Origin: Halomarina halobia
GTDB lineage: Archaea; Halobacteriota; Halobacteria; Halobacteriales; Haloarculaceae
Length of the DNA: 64,000 bases
Reading direction: 5' to 3'
NCBI RefSeq assembly: GCF_029338575.1
Contig: NZ_CP119993.1
Location: 620,001 to 684,000 of the forward strand
The notes under the pieces were generated by a model that was not told the origin of the DNA, ran no database searches, and saw only the letters and a list, made by a program, of their open reading frames with translations. The stretch's first letter is position 1. Every line of letters starts with the position of its first letter. Shown piece after piece: positions 8,245 through 17,491 of the stretch. Both the position numbers and the translations under genes were made by a program.

Positions 8245-9228
8245 TCAGTCGGGCGCGAACGCCTCCAGCACCCGTCGGACCTGCTCGTCGGTCGCGCCCG
8301 ACGGCGCGCGGACGACGGGGAGGTCGACGCCCATCGACCGGAGGTCGTCGAGGCGGTCGCGCACCGTCCCGGGCGTCCCCGCGAGCGCGACGCGGTCGAG
8401 GAACGCCTCGCTCACCCGGGTCGCCCCCTCGGGCGTCGTGTCGGCGGCGCGGACGGCCTCGACCATCTCCCCGTACCCCGCCTCGCGCGCGACCCGGCCG
8501 TAGTAGCCCGGGACGTCGCGCAGGTAGTACGCGACGTGCTCCGCAGCCGACGCCCGGGCGGCGGTCGGGTCGTCGTCCACCGCCGCGAGGACGTACATCG
8601 CAACGTCGACCTCGTCGGGCGCGCGGCCGACACGCGACGCGCCCTCCGCGAGCCACCCTCGCGCCTCATCGAACCGCGCGCGGGGGTAGAGGTTGGGCAG
8701 CCACCCGTCGGCGCACTCGCCCGTGAGGGTGACGTTCCCCCGACCCAGCGCGGCGTTGTAGATCGGGACCTCCCCGCGGACCGGTTCGAAGGCCGACCAG
8801 AGGGAGGTGCGCTCGGGCGCGAAGAACTCGCCGTCGAAGGCGGAAGCGTCCCCGCCCAGGTACCGGCGGACGAGTTCGACGTACTCGCGCAGGCGGGCCA
8901 GCGGGCGCTCGAACGGGACGCCGTGGAACCCCTCGACCACACCGGGATGGGCGACGCCGAGGCCGAGGATCGCCCGACCCCCGGAGTGGGCGTCGAGCGT
9001 GGCGGTCGACTGCGCCAGTGCGGCGGGCGTCCGCGAGTAGATGTTGACGATGCCGGTGGCGAGTCCCACCTCGTCGGTGACGGTCGCCCAGCGTTCGAGT
9101 TTGCCGAAGGCCGACCGGCCCTGCCCCTCGGCCGCCCAGACGCTCTCGTACCCCAGTTCCTCCGCGCGGCGGGCGAGGTCGGGATCGTCCCGGAGCGCGA
9201 ACAGGACGCCGGTCCGCTCGCGGGTCAC
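8245..9228 (-). CDS. LLM-class flavin-dependent oxidoreductase
   Basis: 327-aa bacterial luciferase-like (F420- or FMN-dependent) TIM barrel. Family features: the RRAEELGYESVWAAEG start of the barrel, IVNIYSRTPAALAQSTATLD, the GRAILGLGVAHPG phosphate-side loop and the C-terminal LAGTPGTVRDRLDDL segment. The GTG start (9226-9228) is chosen because it overlaps the stop of the SnoaL-like gene (GTGA); the frame extending to 9720 runs through that gene out of phase. It may oxidise or open the substrate, as the LLM enzyme RutA does in pyrimidine degradation. Substrate is inference. Confidence 0.87.
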   Translation of the reverse strand: MTRERTGVLFALRDDPDLARRAEELGYESVWAAEGQGRSAFGKLERWATVTDEVGLATGIVNIYSRTPAALAQSTATLDAHSGGRAILGLGVAHPGVVEGFHGVPFERPLARLREYVELVRRYLGGDASAFDGEFFAPERTSLWSAFEPVRGEVPIYNAALGRGNVTLTGECADGWLPNLYPRARFDEARGWLAEGASRVGRAPDEVDVAMYVLAAVDDDPTAARASAAEHVAYYLRDVPGYYGRVAREAGYGEMVEAVRAADTTPEGATRVSEAFLDRVALAGTPGTVRDRLDDLRSMGVDLPVVRAPSGATDEQVRRVLEAFAPD

Positions 9229-9605
9229 GGCTCCACCACGCCGTCGACCGCGAGGTCGTTCCAGATATCGAGGCGTTCGATCAGGCCGTCGCGCACCTCG
9301 TAGACGTCGACGTACCGGACGCCCTCGAACTCGTCGCCGCCGTTGGCCACGCCGTGGAGCGTCCCGATGGAGACGACCGAGTCGTCCGCCTCGATCCAGC
9401 GGTCGAACTCCTTGTCCGCCCGCTCGTAGCGCGGCGCGAGGAAGTCGAGGAACGCGCGCGGCGCGTTCGGACCCTCGAAGCGCGCGCCGGGGAGCGTGAC
9501 GACCGCGTTCGGGGCGAACAGTTCGTCGACGGCGTCGCGCCGATCGTCGGCCATCCGCTCGAAGAACGACTCGACGACGGCCCGCGGCGACTGCTGGGGT
9601 GCCAT
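9225..9605 (-). CDS. SnoaL/NTF2-like protein
   Basis: 126-aa cone-fold (NTF2-like) protein: N-terminal helix VVESFFERMADDRRDAVDELFAPNAVV, strands with FEGPNAPRAFLDFLAPRY, and a C-terminal YVDVYEVRDGLIERLDIWND strand pair typical of SnoaL-like or ketosteroid-isomerase-like proteins. It is the first gene of the minus-strand run and is coupled to the LLM gene, so it may be an isomerase, cyclase or accessory to that oxygenase. A 78-nt intergenic region separates it from the divergent FAD oxidoreductase. Function unknown beyond fold. Confidence 0.8.
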   Translation of the reverse strand: MAPQQSPRAVVESFFERMADDRRDAVDELFAPNAVVTLPGARFEGPNAPRAFLDFLAPRYERADKEFDRWIEADDSVVSIGTLHGVANGGDEFEGVRYVDVYEVRDGLIERLDIWNDLAVDGVVEP

Positions 9606-9683
9606 ACCTCACGGATCGGCCGAGGGGACATAAGTTCGCGTGGGTTGCGATAGCTTTACGCGGGAGAGCGCGGAGGGAGGCGT

Positions 9684-11114
9684 ATGAGCGCGGAGCAGCG
9701 CACGCTGGAGGACGGCGCATCGGAGATCGTCGACGCCGCGAGCGTCGAGTGGGACGTGGAGACGGACGTCCTCGTCGCGGGCGGCGGCGGGACGGGACTG
9801 GTCGCGGCGCTGGTCGCCTCGGAGGCCCCCGACCTCCAGGTGACGGTGCTGGAGAAGACCGACGAGGTCGGCGGGAACACCTCGCTCTCGACGGGGATGA
9901 TCCCCGCCGCCGGGACGCGCTTCCAGCGCGAGGCGGGCATCGAGGAGACCCCCGAGGACATGATGCGCGACGTGATGGAAAAGAACGGCGGCGAGGCCGA
10001 CGAGGCGATGGTCCGGCGGCTCTGTACGGAGAGCGCGAACCTGATCCACTACCTCGTCGACGAGTGGGACGTCTCGCTGTCGCTCGTGGACGACTTTCGG
10101 TACCCCAAGCACTCCGAGTACCGGATGCACGCCCCGCCGGGGCGCAACGGCGCGAACCTCGTCGCCGAGCTGCGCAAGCGCGTCAAGGGTGCGTCGAACA
10201 TCGAACTGCTCACCAACGCGCCGGTGACGAAGTTGGTGGCCGAGGAGGGCGCGGTCGTCGGGTGCGTCGCCGGCGAGCGCCGCGAGGAGGCCATCGCCTG
10301 CGAGAGGGTGATCCTCGCGACGGACGGCTTCGCCGGGAACAAGCGCATGGTAACCGAGTGGACCGAGGGACTGGAGGACGCCCTCTACTTCGGGGCGGAC
10401 GGCAACACCGGCGACGGCATCCGCTGGGGCGCGCACCTCGGCGGCGAACTCGCCTGCATGGACGCCTACCAGGGCCACGCGTCGGTCGCCTACCAGACGG
10501 GCGCGCTCTCGACGTACGCGGTGATAATGAACGGCGGGATCATGGTCAACGCCGACGGCGAGCGCTTCGGCGACGAGTCGGCGGGCTACTCCGAGTTCGC
10601 CGTGGACGTGCTCCGCCAGCCCGGCGGCGTCGCCTACGAGCTGTTCGACGAGCGGATCTTCCGCCGACTGGAGGGCGCGTTCGACGACTTCGACGAGGCG
10701 GTCGAACTGGGCGCGTACGTCCGGGGGGACACCGTCGCGGAACTGGCCGATCGCTACGGCTTCGACGCCGCGGCCGCCGAGGCCGCGGTCGAACGCTACA
10801 ACGACGCGGTCGAGGCCGGCGAACCGGACGGGACGGGCCGCGAGGACGGCACCCACGTCCTCGAACCCCCGTTCTACGGTGCCGAGGTGACGGGCGCGCT
10901 GTTCCACACGCAGGGCGGACTCGTCGTCGACGAGTACGCACGCGTCCTCCGGGCCGACGGGAGCATCGTCGAGAACCTGTACGCCGGCGGCGGCACCGCC
11001 GTCGGCATCAGCGGACACGGGGCCGGGGGCTACCTCAGCGGGAACGGCCTGACCGCCGCGCTGGGGCTGGGTCGGCTGGCGGGGATCCATGCGCGTGAGT
11101 CGCTCGCCGAGTGA
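9684..11114 (+). CDS. FAD-dependent oxidoreductase, fumarate reductase/succinate dehydrogenase flavoprotein type
   Basis: 476 aa. N-terminal FAD dinucleotide motif VAGGGGTGLVAALVA and EKTDEVGGNTSLSTG; a mid-protein capping domain; C-terminal HTQGGLVVDEYARVL and GGGTAVGISGHGAGGYLSGN, the flavin-binding end typical of FrdA, tricarballylate-dehydrogenase and ketosteroid-dehydrogenase relatives. No heme or covalent-flavin motif was seen. ATG 9684 is supported by a GGAGGG Shine-Dalgarno at 9672-9677. It likely oxidises or reduces an alpha,beta C-C bond of the imported acid or an intermediate. It heads the plus-strand importer region. Confidence 0.88.
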   Translation: MSAEQRTLEDGASEIVDAASVEWDVETDVLVAGGGGTGLVAALVASEAPDLQVTVLEKTDEVGGNTSLSTGMIPAAGTRFQREAGIEETPEDMMRDVMEKNGGEADEAMVRRLCTESANLIHYLVDEWDVSLSLVDDFRYPKHSEYRMHAPPGRNGANLVAELRKRVKGASNIELLTNAPVTKLVAEEGAVVGCVAGERREEAIACERVILATDGFAGNKRMVTEWTEGLEDALYFGADGNTGDGIRWGAHLGGELACMDAYQGHASVAYQTGALSTYAVIMNGGIMVNADGERFGDESAGYSEFAVDVLRQPGGVAYELFDERIFRRLEGAFDDFDEAVELGAYVRGDTVAELADRYGFDAAAAEAAVERYNDAVEAGEPDGTGREDGTHVLEPPFYGAEVTGALFHTQGGLVVDEYARVLRADGSIVENLYAGGGTAVGISGHGAGGYLSGNGLTAALGLGRLAGIHARESLAE

Positions 11115-11147
11115 CGCACGGCCGGACCGGACGTGACCCGGTGCCGA

Positions 11148-11168
11148 TTCTTGATTTTCTTTTGTTCG
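11148..11168 (+). terminator. T-rich terminator candidate
   Basis: A pyrimidine-rich T tract (TTCTTGATTTTCTTTTGTTC) begins about 35 nt after the FAD oxidoreductase stop, just before the promoter region of the solute-binding protein. It suits an archaeal U-tract terminator. Confidence 0.45.
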
Positions 11169-11172
11169 TATT

Positions 11173-11207
11173 AGAATACATATACATATCAGGCGAGGAC
11201 TTAATAC
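11173..11207 (+). promoter_or_regulatory. Promoter region of the ABC importer operon
   Basis: AT-rich stretch with two TATA-like elements: ATACATATACATATC near 11176-11190 and CTTAATAC at 11199-11206. The second lies 22-29 nt before ATG 11228, the distance expected for a leaderless haloarchaeal transcript. Confidence 0.5.
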
Positions 11208-11227
11208 GCCTTACAGAAATGTAGCGG

Positions 11228-12529
11228 ATGGCTACCATGCCGAGTAATCGCAAGCGGCACACAGCGACCAGCAGGCGGAGCTTTATCAAGTACGCCGGAG
11301 CGGCCGGCACCATCGGGTTGACGGGGCTCGCGGGGTGCGCCAGCGACGACGCCGGGAACGGCGGCGGTGGCGGGAACGGGAGCGGCGGTGGAACGGCCGG
11401 CGGCGGGAACGCGGAGGAGGTCGTCATCGGCTCGAACCACCCTCTCTCGGGCGGTCTCGCCTCGACCGGCACTGGGATGCACAACGCGGTGCGCCTCGCG
11501 GCCGAGCGCAAGAACGAGGCCGGCGGCATCGAGTCGCTCGGCGGCGCACAGGTGACCGTCATCAAGGGCGACAACCAGGGCAAGCAGGAACTCGGCGGCC
11601 AGGTCTCCCAGGAACTCATCGAGGAGGGCGCGCACCTCCTGACGGGGTGTTACGCCTCGCCCGCGACGACGAGCGCGACGCAGGTGGCCGAGCGCGCGAA
11701 GACGCCGTTCGTCGTCAGCGTCGCGGCCGACGACGACATCCTCCAGGGGCGGGGACTGAACTACGTCTACCGGCCCCAGCCCCCCGCGAAGAAGATGGCC
11801 GAGGACTACGCCACGCTCGTCCCGGAGGCGATCCGCGACAACGGGGGCACCCTCGACACCGCCGGACTGTTCTACGTGAACAACAGCTACGGGCAGGCCA
11901 TCCGTAACCACCTCAAGACGTTCCTCCCGGAGAACGACGTCGAGGTCGTCGCCGAGACCGCCCTCGAGTTCGGCGCGAGCAACGCCAACACGCAGGTGTC
12001 GAAGCTCAAGGGAGCAGACCCCGACACCATCATCGCGACGACGTACGTCCCGGGCGGCGTGACGCTGATGAAGGCGCTTCGGGACCAGAACTACCGGCCG
12101 CCGCACCTGACGGCCTGCGCCAGCGCGACGTTCACCGACGACGACGCCGTGGCCGACCTCGGCCAGGCAGCCAACGGGGTCATGGACAACAACTACGCGC
12201 TCAACCCGACGATCGAGAAGACCGAGGAGGTCAAACAGCAGTTCAACAAGCAGTTCGACCAGGGGTTCAGCGCGACCGTCGGGATGGCCTACACGGCCGC
12301 GGAGGTCGCCATCGCGGGCATCGAGGCCGCCGGAAGCACGGACAAGGACGAGATCAACGCCGCGCTCGAGAAACTGGAGTACGCTGACCACATCGCTGCG
12401 ATGGGGCCGGTCTCGTTCAAGGAGAACGGCGAGAACGAGAACGCCCTCGCCCCGGTCAACCAGGTCCAGGAGGGAGCGGTCAAGGTCGTCTACCCCGAGG
12501 AGTACGCCGAGGCGAAACCCCAGGTGTGA
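11228..12529 (+). CDS. Liv-type ABC transporter substrate-binding lipoprotein
   Basis: 433-aa periplasmic-type binding protein (LivK-like, type I fold) anchored outside the membrane. N-terminal Tat lipoprotein signal: twin arginine at 16-17 (SRRSFIKYAG), hydrophobic stretch, lipobox ending LAGC with Cys37, then a Gly/Asn-rich linker of about 25 residues, standard for haloarchaeal lipoproteins. The mature part starts EEVVIGSNHPLSGGLASTGTG, the ligand-binding start of the family. ATG 11237 is an alternative start. Followed by both permeases and both ATPases. Relatives carry amino acids, amides or short carboxylates; the ligand here is probably the compound degraded by the adjoining enzymes. Confidence 0.93.
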   Translation: MATMPSNRKRHTATSRRSFIKYAGAAGTIGLTGLAGCASDDAGNGGGGGNGSGGGTAGGGNAEEVVIGSNHPLSGGLASTGTGMHNAVRLAAERKNEAGGIESLGGAQVTVIKGDNQGKQELGGQVSQELIEEGAHLLTGCYASPATTSATQVAERAKTPFVVSVAADDDILQGRGLNYVYRPQPPAKKMAEDYATLVPEAIRDNGGTLDTAGLFYVNNSYGQAIRNHLKTFLPENDVEVVAETALEFGASNANTQVSKLKGADPDTIIATTYVPGGVTLMKALRDQNYRPPHLTACASATFTDDDAVADLGQAANGVMDNNYALNPTIEKTEEVKQQFNKQFDQGFSATVGMAYTAAEVAIAGIEAAGSTDKDEINAALEKLEYADHIAAMGPVSFKENGENENALAPVNQVQEGAVKVVYPEEYAEAKPQV

Positions 12530-12587
12530 CGCACACCGCTGGGATTATACCGTCGAACTACGAGGACAGCTTTAGAGAAAGGCCACC

Positions 12588-13547
12588 ATGTTTCAACGTA
12601 GCATAACGCACGTTCCGCTCCAGGGAGCGGGACTCGTCGACCGACTCACGAAGCCGTTCGCCGACTTCGCGGGGGACGTGGCCGCGGGCGAGCCGGTGCT
12701 GTTCCAGTTGCTCGTCTTCGGCCTGTTGCTCGGCGGGGTGTACGCGCTGACGGCGCTCGGACTGACGATGATCTTCGGCGTGATGGACGTCATCAACTTC
12801 GCGCACGGCGCGTTCCTCGTCGTCGGGATGTACACCGTCTGGTTCGCGGCCGTCTCGTTCGGGCTCAACCCGTTTCTCGGCATCCCCATCGCGGCGGCCG
12901 TGCTGTTCGCGCTCGGCGTCGTCGTCCACGTCACGACCATCGAACCGATAATCGAAGCCCCCCAGCAGAACCAGCTCATCGCCACGCTCGGCGTGCTGTT
13001 CATCGTCCAGTCGGGCATCGAGATCTGGTTCAGCCCGAACCCGCGCACGATCAACCTCGACCTCGGGAGCCTCGACGTCCTCGGCGTCTACGTCCCGGTC
13101 GGGGAGCTGTACGCGCTCCTCATCGCGCTGGTGGCGATGCTCGCCGTGCGGGCGTTCCTCCGGTACACCGACCTGGGGCGCTCGATCCGGGGGACCGCCG
13201 ACAACCGCGACGGCGCGCGCGCCGTGGGCATCAACGTCCCGCGGATCAACTACCTCACCTTCGGCATCGGCGCGGCGCTGGCGGGGGTCGCCGGCGGGGC
13301 GGTCGCGCTGTTCCAGCGCTTCGATCCGTTCACCGGCGAGACGTTCCTCATCAACGCGTTCGTCATCGTCGTCCTCGGCGGCCTCGGTTCGTTCACCGGG
13401 GCGTTCGTCGGCGGGCTCCTTATCGGACTGGTGCAGGTGTTCGGCTCGTACTACTTCCCCGGCACGACCGCGCAGGTGCTCATCTTCCTCATCTTCATCC
13501 TGACGCTGCTCGTGAAGCCGGAGGGGCTGTTCGGGGGGAGCGCATGA
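12588..13547 (+). CDS. ABC transporter permease, LivH type
   Basis: 319-aa integral membrane permease with about eight hydrophobic segments. Family signatures: GVYALTALGLTMIFGVMDVINFAHGAF near 45-75 and the cytoplasmic coupling region RGTADNRDGARAVGINVPRINY, which contacts the ATPase. The ATG of livM overlaps its stop (ATGA, 13544-13547), so expression is coupled. It forms the translocation pore with the LivM partner. Confidence 0.93.
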   Translation: MFQRSITHVPLQGAGLVDRLTKPFADFAGDVAAGEPVLFQLLVFGLLLGGVYALTALGLTMIFGVMDVINFAHGAFLVVGMYTVWFAAVSFGLNPFLGIPIAAAVLFALGVVVHVTTIEPIIEAPQQNQLIATLGVLFIVQSGIEIWFSPNPRTINLDLGSLDVLGVYVPVGELYALLIALVAMLAVRAFLRYTDLGRSIRGTADNRDGARAVGINVPRINYLTFGIGAALAGVAGGAVALFQRFDPFTGETFLINAFVIVVLGGLGSFTGAFVGGLLIGLVQVFGSYYFPGTTAQVLIFLIFILTLLVKPEGLFGGSA

Positions 13548-14635
13548 GCACGCTCGACTCGGTCAGGAGCGGCTACGAGGCGTTCGACGAACGGTCCTAC
13601 GCGCCGCTCGTGAAGGGTGCGGCGGGCTTCGGGTTCCTCGCCGCCCTGCCGTACGTCATCGAGATCGACGTCGCGGGGATGGAGCTGGCGAGCGTGCTGA
13701 GCCTCAAGGTGCTCGTCCTCACGCTCATCTACGCGACCGCCGCGCAGGCCTGGAACGTCATGTCCGGCTACACGGGACAGTTCTCGTTCGGGCACGCCGC
13801 CTTCTTCGGCATCGGCGCGTACGCGACTCAGAAGCTCCTGATCGACGCCGCCGTCAACCCGTGGATCGGCATGCTCGTCGCGGGCGCGCTGGCCGCGCTG
13901 TACGGCCTGGTCGTCGGGCACCTCTGCTTCCGGTACGACCTGAAGGGCCACTACTTCGCGCTGGCGACGCTCGCGTTCGCCGAGTTGCTGCGCTTCGTCG
14001 TGGTGAACGCCTCCGAACTCAACGGCGCGAACGGCTACTTCAAGCCGTTCCCCCAGGAGTACGGCGCGGACTACGGCCTGCTCGCGCTCCAGTTCCAGAG
14101 CGACCTGCCGTACTACTACGTCATCCTCGGGTTCCTACTCGCGGTGACGGTCGTCGCGTGGCTCATCAAGAACTCGTGGGTGGGGCTGTACTTCTTCGCC
14201 ATCCGCGAGGACGAGCGCGCGGCCGCCAGCGTCGGCGTGCCCGCCTACCGCTACAAGCTCCTTGGCGTCGCGGTGAGCGCGTTCTTCACCGCGCTCGTCG
14301 GCGCGTACTGGAGCATGTACTTCACCACGATTCGGCCCTCGACGGTGTTCGCGCTGTTCAAGAACGTCGAGTTGCTCCTGCCCGCCGTCGTCGGCGGGCC
14401 GGGTACGCTCGTCGGGCCGATCGTCGGCTCGTTCGTCGTCACGCCGATCAGCGAGATCGCCCGGACGACCTTCGACAACGTGAACGGCCTCGATCGCATC
14501 ATCTACGGGCTCTTTCTCGTGCTCATCGTCATCTACAGCCCGAAGGGGGTCGTGAACTGGCCCGACCGGATCCGCGACCTGTTGCACCGACGCGTGAACG
14601 ACGAACCCGCCGCGGACACCACGAGTGACGACTGA
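13544..14635 (+). CDS. ABC transporter permease, LivM type
   Basis: 363-aa second permease, about nine membrane segments, with the LivM hallmark WNVMSGYTGQFSFGHAAFFGIGAY near 64-91 and the coupling helix region RAAASVGVPAYRYKL. It overlaps livH upstream by four bases and the livG start by one base (TGATG), giving a tight permease-ATPase translation unit. The C-terminus is hydrophilic and acidic. Confidence 0.93.
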   Translation: MSTLDSVRSGYEAFDERSYAPLVKGAAGFGFLAALPYVIEIDVAGMELASVLSLKVLVLTLIYATAAQAWNVMSGYTGQFSFGHAAFFGIGAYATQKLLIDAAVNPWIGMLVAGALAALYGLVVGHLCFRYDLKGHYFALATLAFAELLRFVVVNASELNGANGYFKPFPQEYGADYGLLALQFQSDLPYYYVILGFLLAVTVVAWLIKNSWVGLYFFAIREDERAAASVGVPAYRYKLLGVAVSAFFTALVGAYWSMYFTTIRPSTVFALFKNVELLLPAVVGGPGTLVGPIVGSFVVTPISEIARTTFDNVNGLDRIIYGLFLVLIVIYSPKGVVNWPDRIRDLLHRRVNDEPAADTTSDD

Positions 14636-15414
14636 TGGCAACCGAACCAACTGACACTACCACGACCGACGCGGCCGACGACGCGGACGCCATCCTTGAG
14701 GTGCGCGACGTCGGCAAGACGTTCAGCGGCCTGGTCGCCCTCGACGGCGTCTCGATGGACGTCGGACGGGGCGAGATCGTCGGACTGATCGGCCCGAACG
14801 GCGCGGGCAAGACGACCCTGTTCAACTGCATCAGCGGCGTATTCCCGCCGACCTCGGGGCGGATCGTCCTCGACGGCGAGGACGTGACCGGTCTGGCGGC
14901 CCACGAGATCGCCCGCCGCGGGCTCGCGCGGACGTTCCAGATCACGCGGCCCCTCGAGGACCTCACCGTCCTCGAGAACGCGATGGTCGGCGCGCACATC
15001 CACACTCGACGGCGCGCCGAGGCGCGGGAGATCGCCCGCGAACGCCTCGCGTTCGTCGGCCTCGCGGGGCGGGCGGACGAGCGCGCGGACGAACTCACCG
15101 TCGGCGCGCAGAAGCGCCTCGAACTCGCCCGCGCGATCGCGACCGACCCGAGCGTGCTGCTGCTGGACGAGATCATGGCCGGGCTGACCCCGGCCGAGAC
15201 GGAGGGCATGCTCGACCTCTTCCGGGGGCTCCGGGAGGACGGGACGAGCCTGCTGGTCATCGAACACGACATGGACGCGATCATGAGCATATCGGATCGC
15301 GTGAAGGTGCTCGACAACGGACGGAGCATCGCGTTCGGGTCGCCCGAGGCGGTCGCCCGCGACGAGCGCGTGATCGAGGCGTACATCGGAGGTGACGACG
15401 GTGCCGATGCTTGA
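14635..15414 (+). CDS. ABC transporter ATP-binding protein, LivG type
   Basis: 259-aa ATPase. Walker A GPNGAGKTT, Q-loop and signature region LTVGAQKRLELARAIA, Walker B VLLLDEIMAG. The signature is the LTVG form often seen in LivG rather than LSGG. A low-complexity Thr/Asp N-terminus (about 17 residues) precedes the domain. The end overlaps the next ATPase gene, as is usual for LivG/LivF pairs. Confidence 0.93.
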   Translation: MATEPTDTTTTDAADDADAILEVRDVGKTFSGLVALDGVSMDVGRGEIVGLIGPNGAGKTTLFNCISGVFPPTSGRIVLDGEDVTGLAAHEIARRGLARTFQITRPLEDLTVLENAMVGAHIHTRRRAEAREIARERLAFVGLAGRADERADELTVGAQKRLELARAIATDPSVLLLDEIMAGLTPAETEGMLDLFRGLREDGTSLLVIEHDMDAIMSISDRVKVLDNGRSIAFGSPEAVARDERVIEAYIGGDDGADA

Positions 15415-16111
15415 ACTCGACGGCGTCCGGTCGGGCTACGACGGCATCGAGGTGCTCCACGGCGTCGACCTCGCGGTCGAGGAGGGCGAGATCGTCGCGC
15501 TCATCGGCTCGAACGGCGCGGGCAAGACCACGACGATGCGGACCATCTGCGGCGTCCTCGAACCGACGGCCGGGCGCGTCGCCTACCGCGGCGAGGAGAT
15601 CGCCGGGCGGGCCCCGCACGACGTCGTCGAGCGCGGCATCGTCCAGGTGCCCGAGGACCGCGACCTCTTCACCGGGATGACCGTCCTCGAGAACCTGCAA
15701 CTGGGCGCGCAGACCCCCGGCGCGAGGGAGAACCGGGAGGCGAACGTCGAGTACGCCTTCGAGCTGTTCCCGCGGCTGGAGGAGCGCCGCGACCAGCGCG
15801 CCGGGACGATGAGCGGCGGGGAGCAGCAGATGCTCACCATCGCGCGGGCGCTGATGGGCGAGCCCGACCTGCTCATCCTCGACGAACCCTCCATCGGGCT
15901 CGCGCCGCACCTCGTGAAGGAGGTGTTCCGCGTCATCGAGGAGATCCACGCCGACGGGCTGACGGTGCTCATGGTCGAGCAGAACGTCAAGCAGACGCTC
16001 CGGCTCGCCGACCGCGGCTACGTCATGGAGAACGGCGAGATCACGATGAGCGCGACCGGCGAGGAGTTGCTCGCCGACGAGCGCGTCGTCCAGGCGTACC
16101 TTGGTGTCTGA
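15401..16111 (+). CDS. ABC transporter ATP-binding protein, LivF type
   Basis: About 236-aa ATPase: Walker A GSNGAGKTT, signature MSGGEQQML, Walker B LLILDEPSIGLAP and the LivF-like C-terminal MVEQNVKQTLRLADRGYVMENG. The start was chosen from a strong Shine-Dalgarno GGAGGTGA at 15388-15395, which sits 5-8 nt before GTG 15401. GTG 15392 overlaps that element, and ATG 15407 is a further in-frame option. It completes the importer; the last codons are two bases from the PrpD-family gene, so import and metabolism are probably cotranscribed. Confidence 0.92.
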   Translation: MPMLELDGVRSGYDGIEVLHGVDLAVEEGEIVALIGSNGAGKTTTMRTICGVLEPTAGRVAYRGEEIAGRAPHDVVERGIVQVPEDRDLFTGMTVLENLQLGAQTPGARENREANVEYAFELFPRLEERRDQRAGTMSGGEQQMLTIARALMGEPDLLILDEPSIGLAPHLVKEVFRVIEEIHADGLTVLMVEQNVKQTLRLADRGYVMENGEITMSATGEELLADERVVQAYLGV

Positions 16112-16112
16112 G

Positions 16113-17465
16113 ATGGCCGAACCGACAGACCACGAGCGGGAACTGGCGTCGTTCGTCGCCGACCTCGACCCGGCGGACGTGCCCGAGCGAATCCGCGACC
16201 GCGCGGGGCTCGTCGTCGCCGACACGGTGGGCGCGATCCTCGGCGGCGCGTCGGACCCGGCGGTCGCCGGGCTCGTCGAGCGCTGGGCGGGGACGCCCAA
16301 CGGGAACGGGACGGCAACCGTCCTCGGGACGGACGACCTGGGGGCCGACCCGACGAAGGCGGCGTTCGTAAACGGGACGAGCGGGACCGCCCTCGAACTG
16401 GACGAGGGGCACAAGTACGCCGCGGGCCACCCGGCGATCCACGTCCTGCCCGCCGCGCTAGCCGAGGCGGAAGCCGACTACGGGGGCGGCGAGGCGTTCC
16501 TGACGGCGTTCGTCGCGGGCTACGAGGCCGCGGTGCGGGTCGCCCGCGCGGCGACCCCGCTCGACGCGCGGTACCACCCCCACGGCGTGTGGGGAGCCGT
16601 CGGCGCGGCGGCCGCCGTCTGCCGGTACCGGGGGTTCGACCCGGACGAGACGTTGACGTCGCTGCGCATCGCGGCGAACTACGCTCAGCACACCAGGTTC
16701 GCCGCCGCCACCGAGGGCGCGACCGTGCGGAACTCGTTCGCCGGGATGAGTAACCTCTCGGGGATCGTCGCGGCCGATCAGGCGGGGGCGGGGTTCACCG
16801 GGTTGTCGGAGGGAATCGCCCGCCACCTCGACGCCGCGACCGACGACGGCGTCGACCCCGCCGCGCTGAGCGAGGGGCTCGGGACGGACTGGGAGCTCGC
16901 GGAGGGCTACTTCAAGCGCCACGCCGCCTGCCGATTCACCCACCCGGCGCTCGACGCCGTCGCGGCGCTCGACGACGCCGGATCGGTACCGCCCCCGGCG
17001 CGCATCGAGCGCGTCGAGGTCGAGACGTACCCCGCCGCGGCCGCGCTGGCCGCGACGCGCCCGGGCAACGCGCTGCAGGCGAAGTTCTCCGTCCCGTTCG
17101 CCGTCGCCACCGCGCTCGTCACCGGCGGGACGGGAAAGGAGGCGTTCGAGGAAAGCGCGCTCACCGACGAGACGCTCGCGCTCGCCGAGCGCGTCTCCGT
17201 CCGCGTCGCGGACGACATCGCGGAGCGAGTGCCCGACGCCCGCGGGGCGCGGGTCCGGATCCGCGACCGCGCGGGGACGACCGTCTCGCGGACCGTCGAG
17301 GAGGCCCGCGGCGGCGAGCGCGACCCCTTCACCGAGGCGGAGTTGCGGGAGAAGTTCGAGGCGCTCGCGGCCCCCGTCGTCGGGGACAGGCGCGTCGACG
17401 ACCTGTGGGCGGCGGCGCGCGAACCGGCCGCGCCGCGCGTGCTGTGCGCGCTGACGCGGGCGTGA
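16113..17465 (+). CDS. MmgE/PrpD family protein (first copy)
   Basis: 450-aa member of the 2-methylcitrate dehydratase / cis-aconitate decarboxylase fold family. Typical features: N-terminal helical domain starting PERIRDRAGLVVADTVGAILGG, the active-site stretch LDEGHKYAAGHPAIHVLPA, and the YFKRHAACRFTHPALDA motif at the domain junction. ATG 16113 is preferred over an in-frame TTG at 16101. It follows the LivF stop by one base. Members act on tricarboxylates or branched unsaturated diacids without Fe-S clusters. Together with the LeuCD-like enzyme it points to a branched dicarboxylate or tricarboxylate route. Reaction not assignable. Confidence 0.88.
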   Translation: MAEPTDHERELASFVADLDPADVPERIRDRAGLVVADTVGAILGGASDPAVAGLVERWAGTPNGNGTATVLGTDDLGADPTKAAFVNGTSGTALELDEGHKYAAGHPAIHVLPAALAEAEADYGGGEAFLTAFVAGYEAAVRVARAATPLDARYHPHGVWGAVGAAAAVCRYRGFDPDETLTSLRIAANYAQHTRFAAATEGATVRNSFAGMSNLSGIVAADQAGAGFTGLSEGIARHLDAATDDGVDPAALSEGLGTDWELAEGYFKRHAACRFTHPALDAVAALDDAGSVPPPARIERVEVETYPAAAALAATRPGNALQAKFSVPFAVATALVTGGTGKEAFEESALTDETLALAERVSVRVADDIAERVPDARGARVRIRDRAGTTVSRTVEEARGGERDPFTEAELREKFEALAAPVVGDRRVDDLWAAAREPAAPRVLCALTRA

Positions 17466-17491
17466 TCGCGAGAAACGAACCACACGCGGCA

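Noticed and set aside
9229..9720. N-terminal extension of the LLM frame
   Set aside because: Reads through the SnoaL-like gene in another phase; GTG 9228 with GTGA overlap fits family length.
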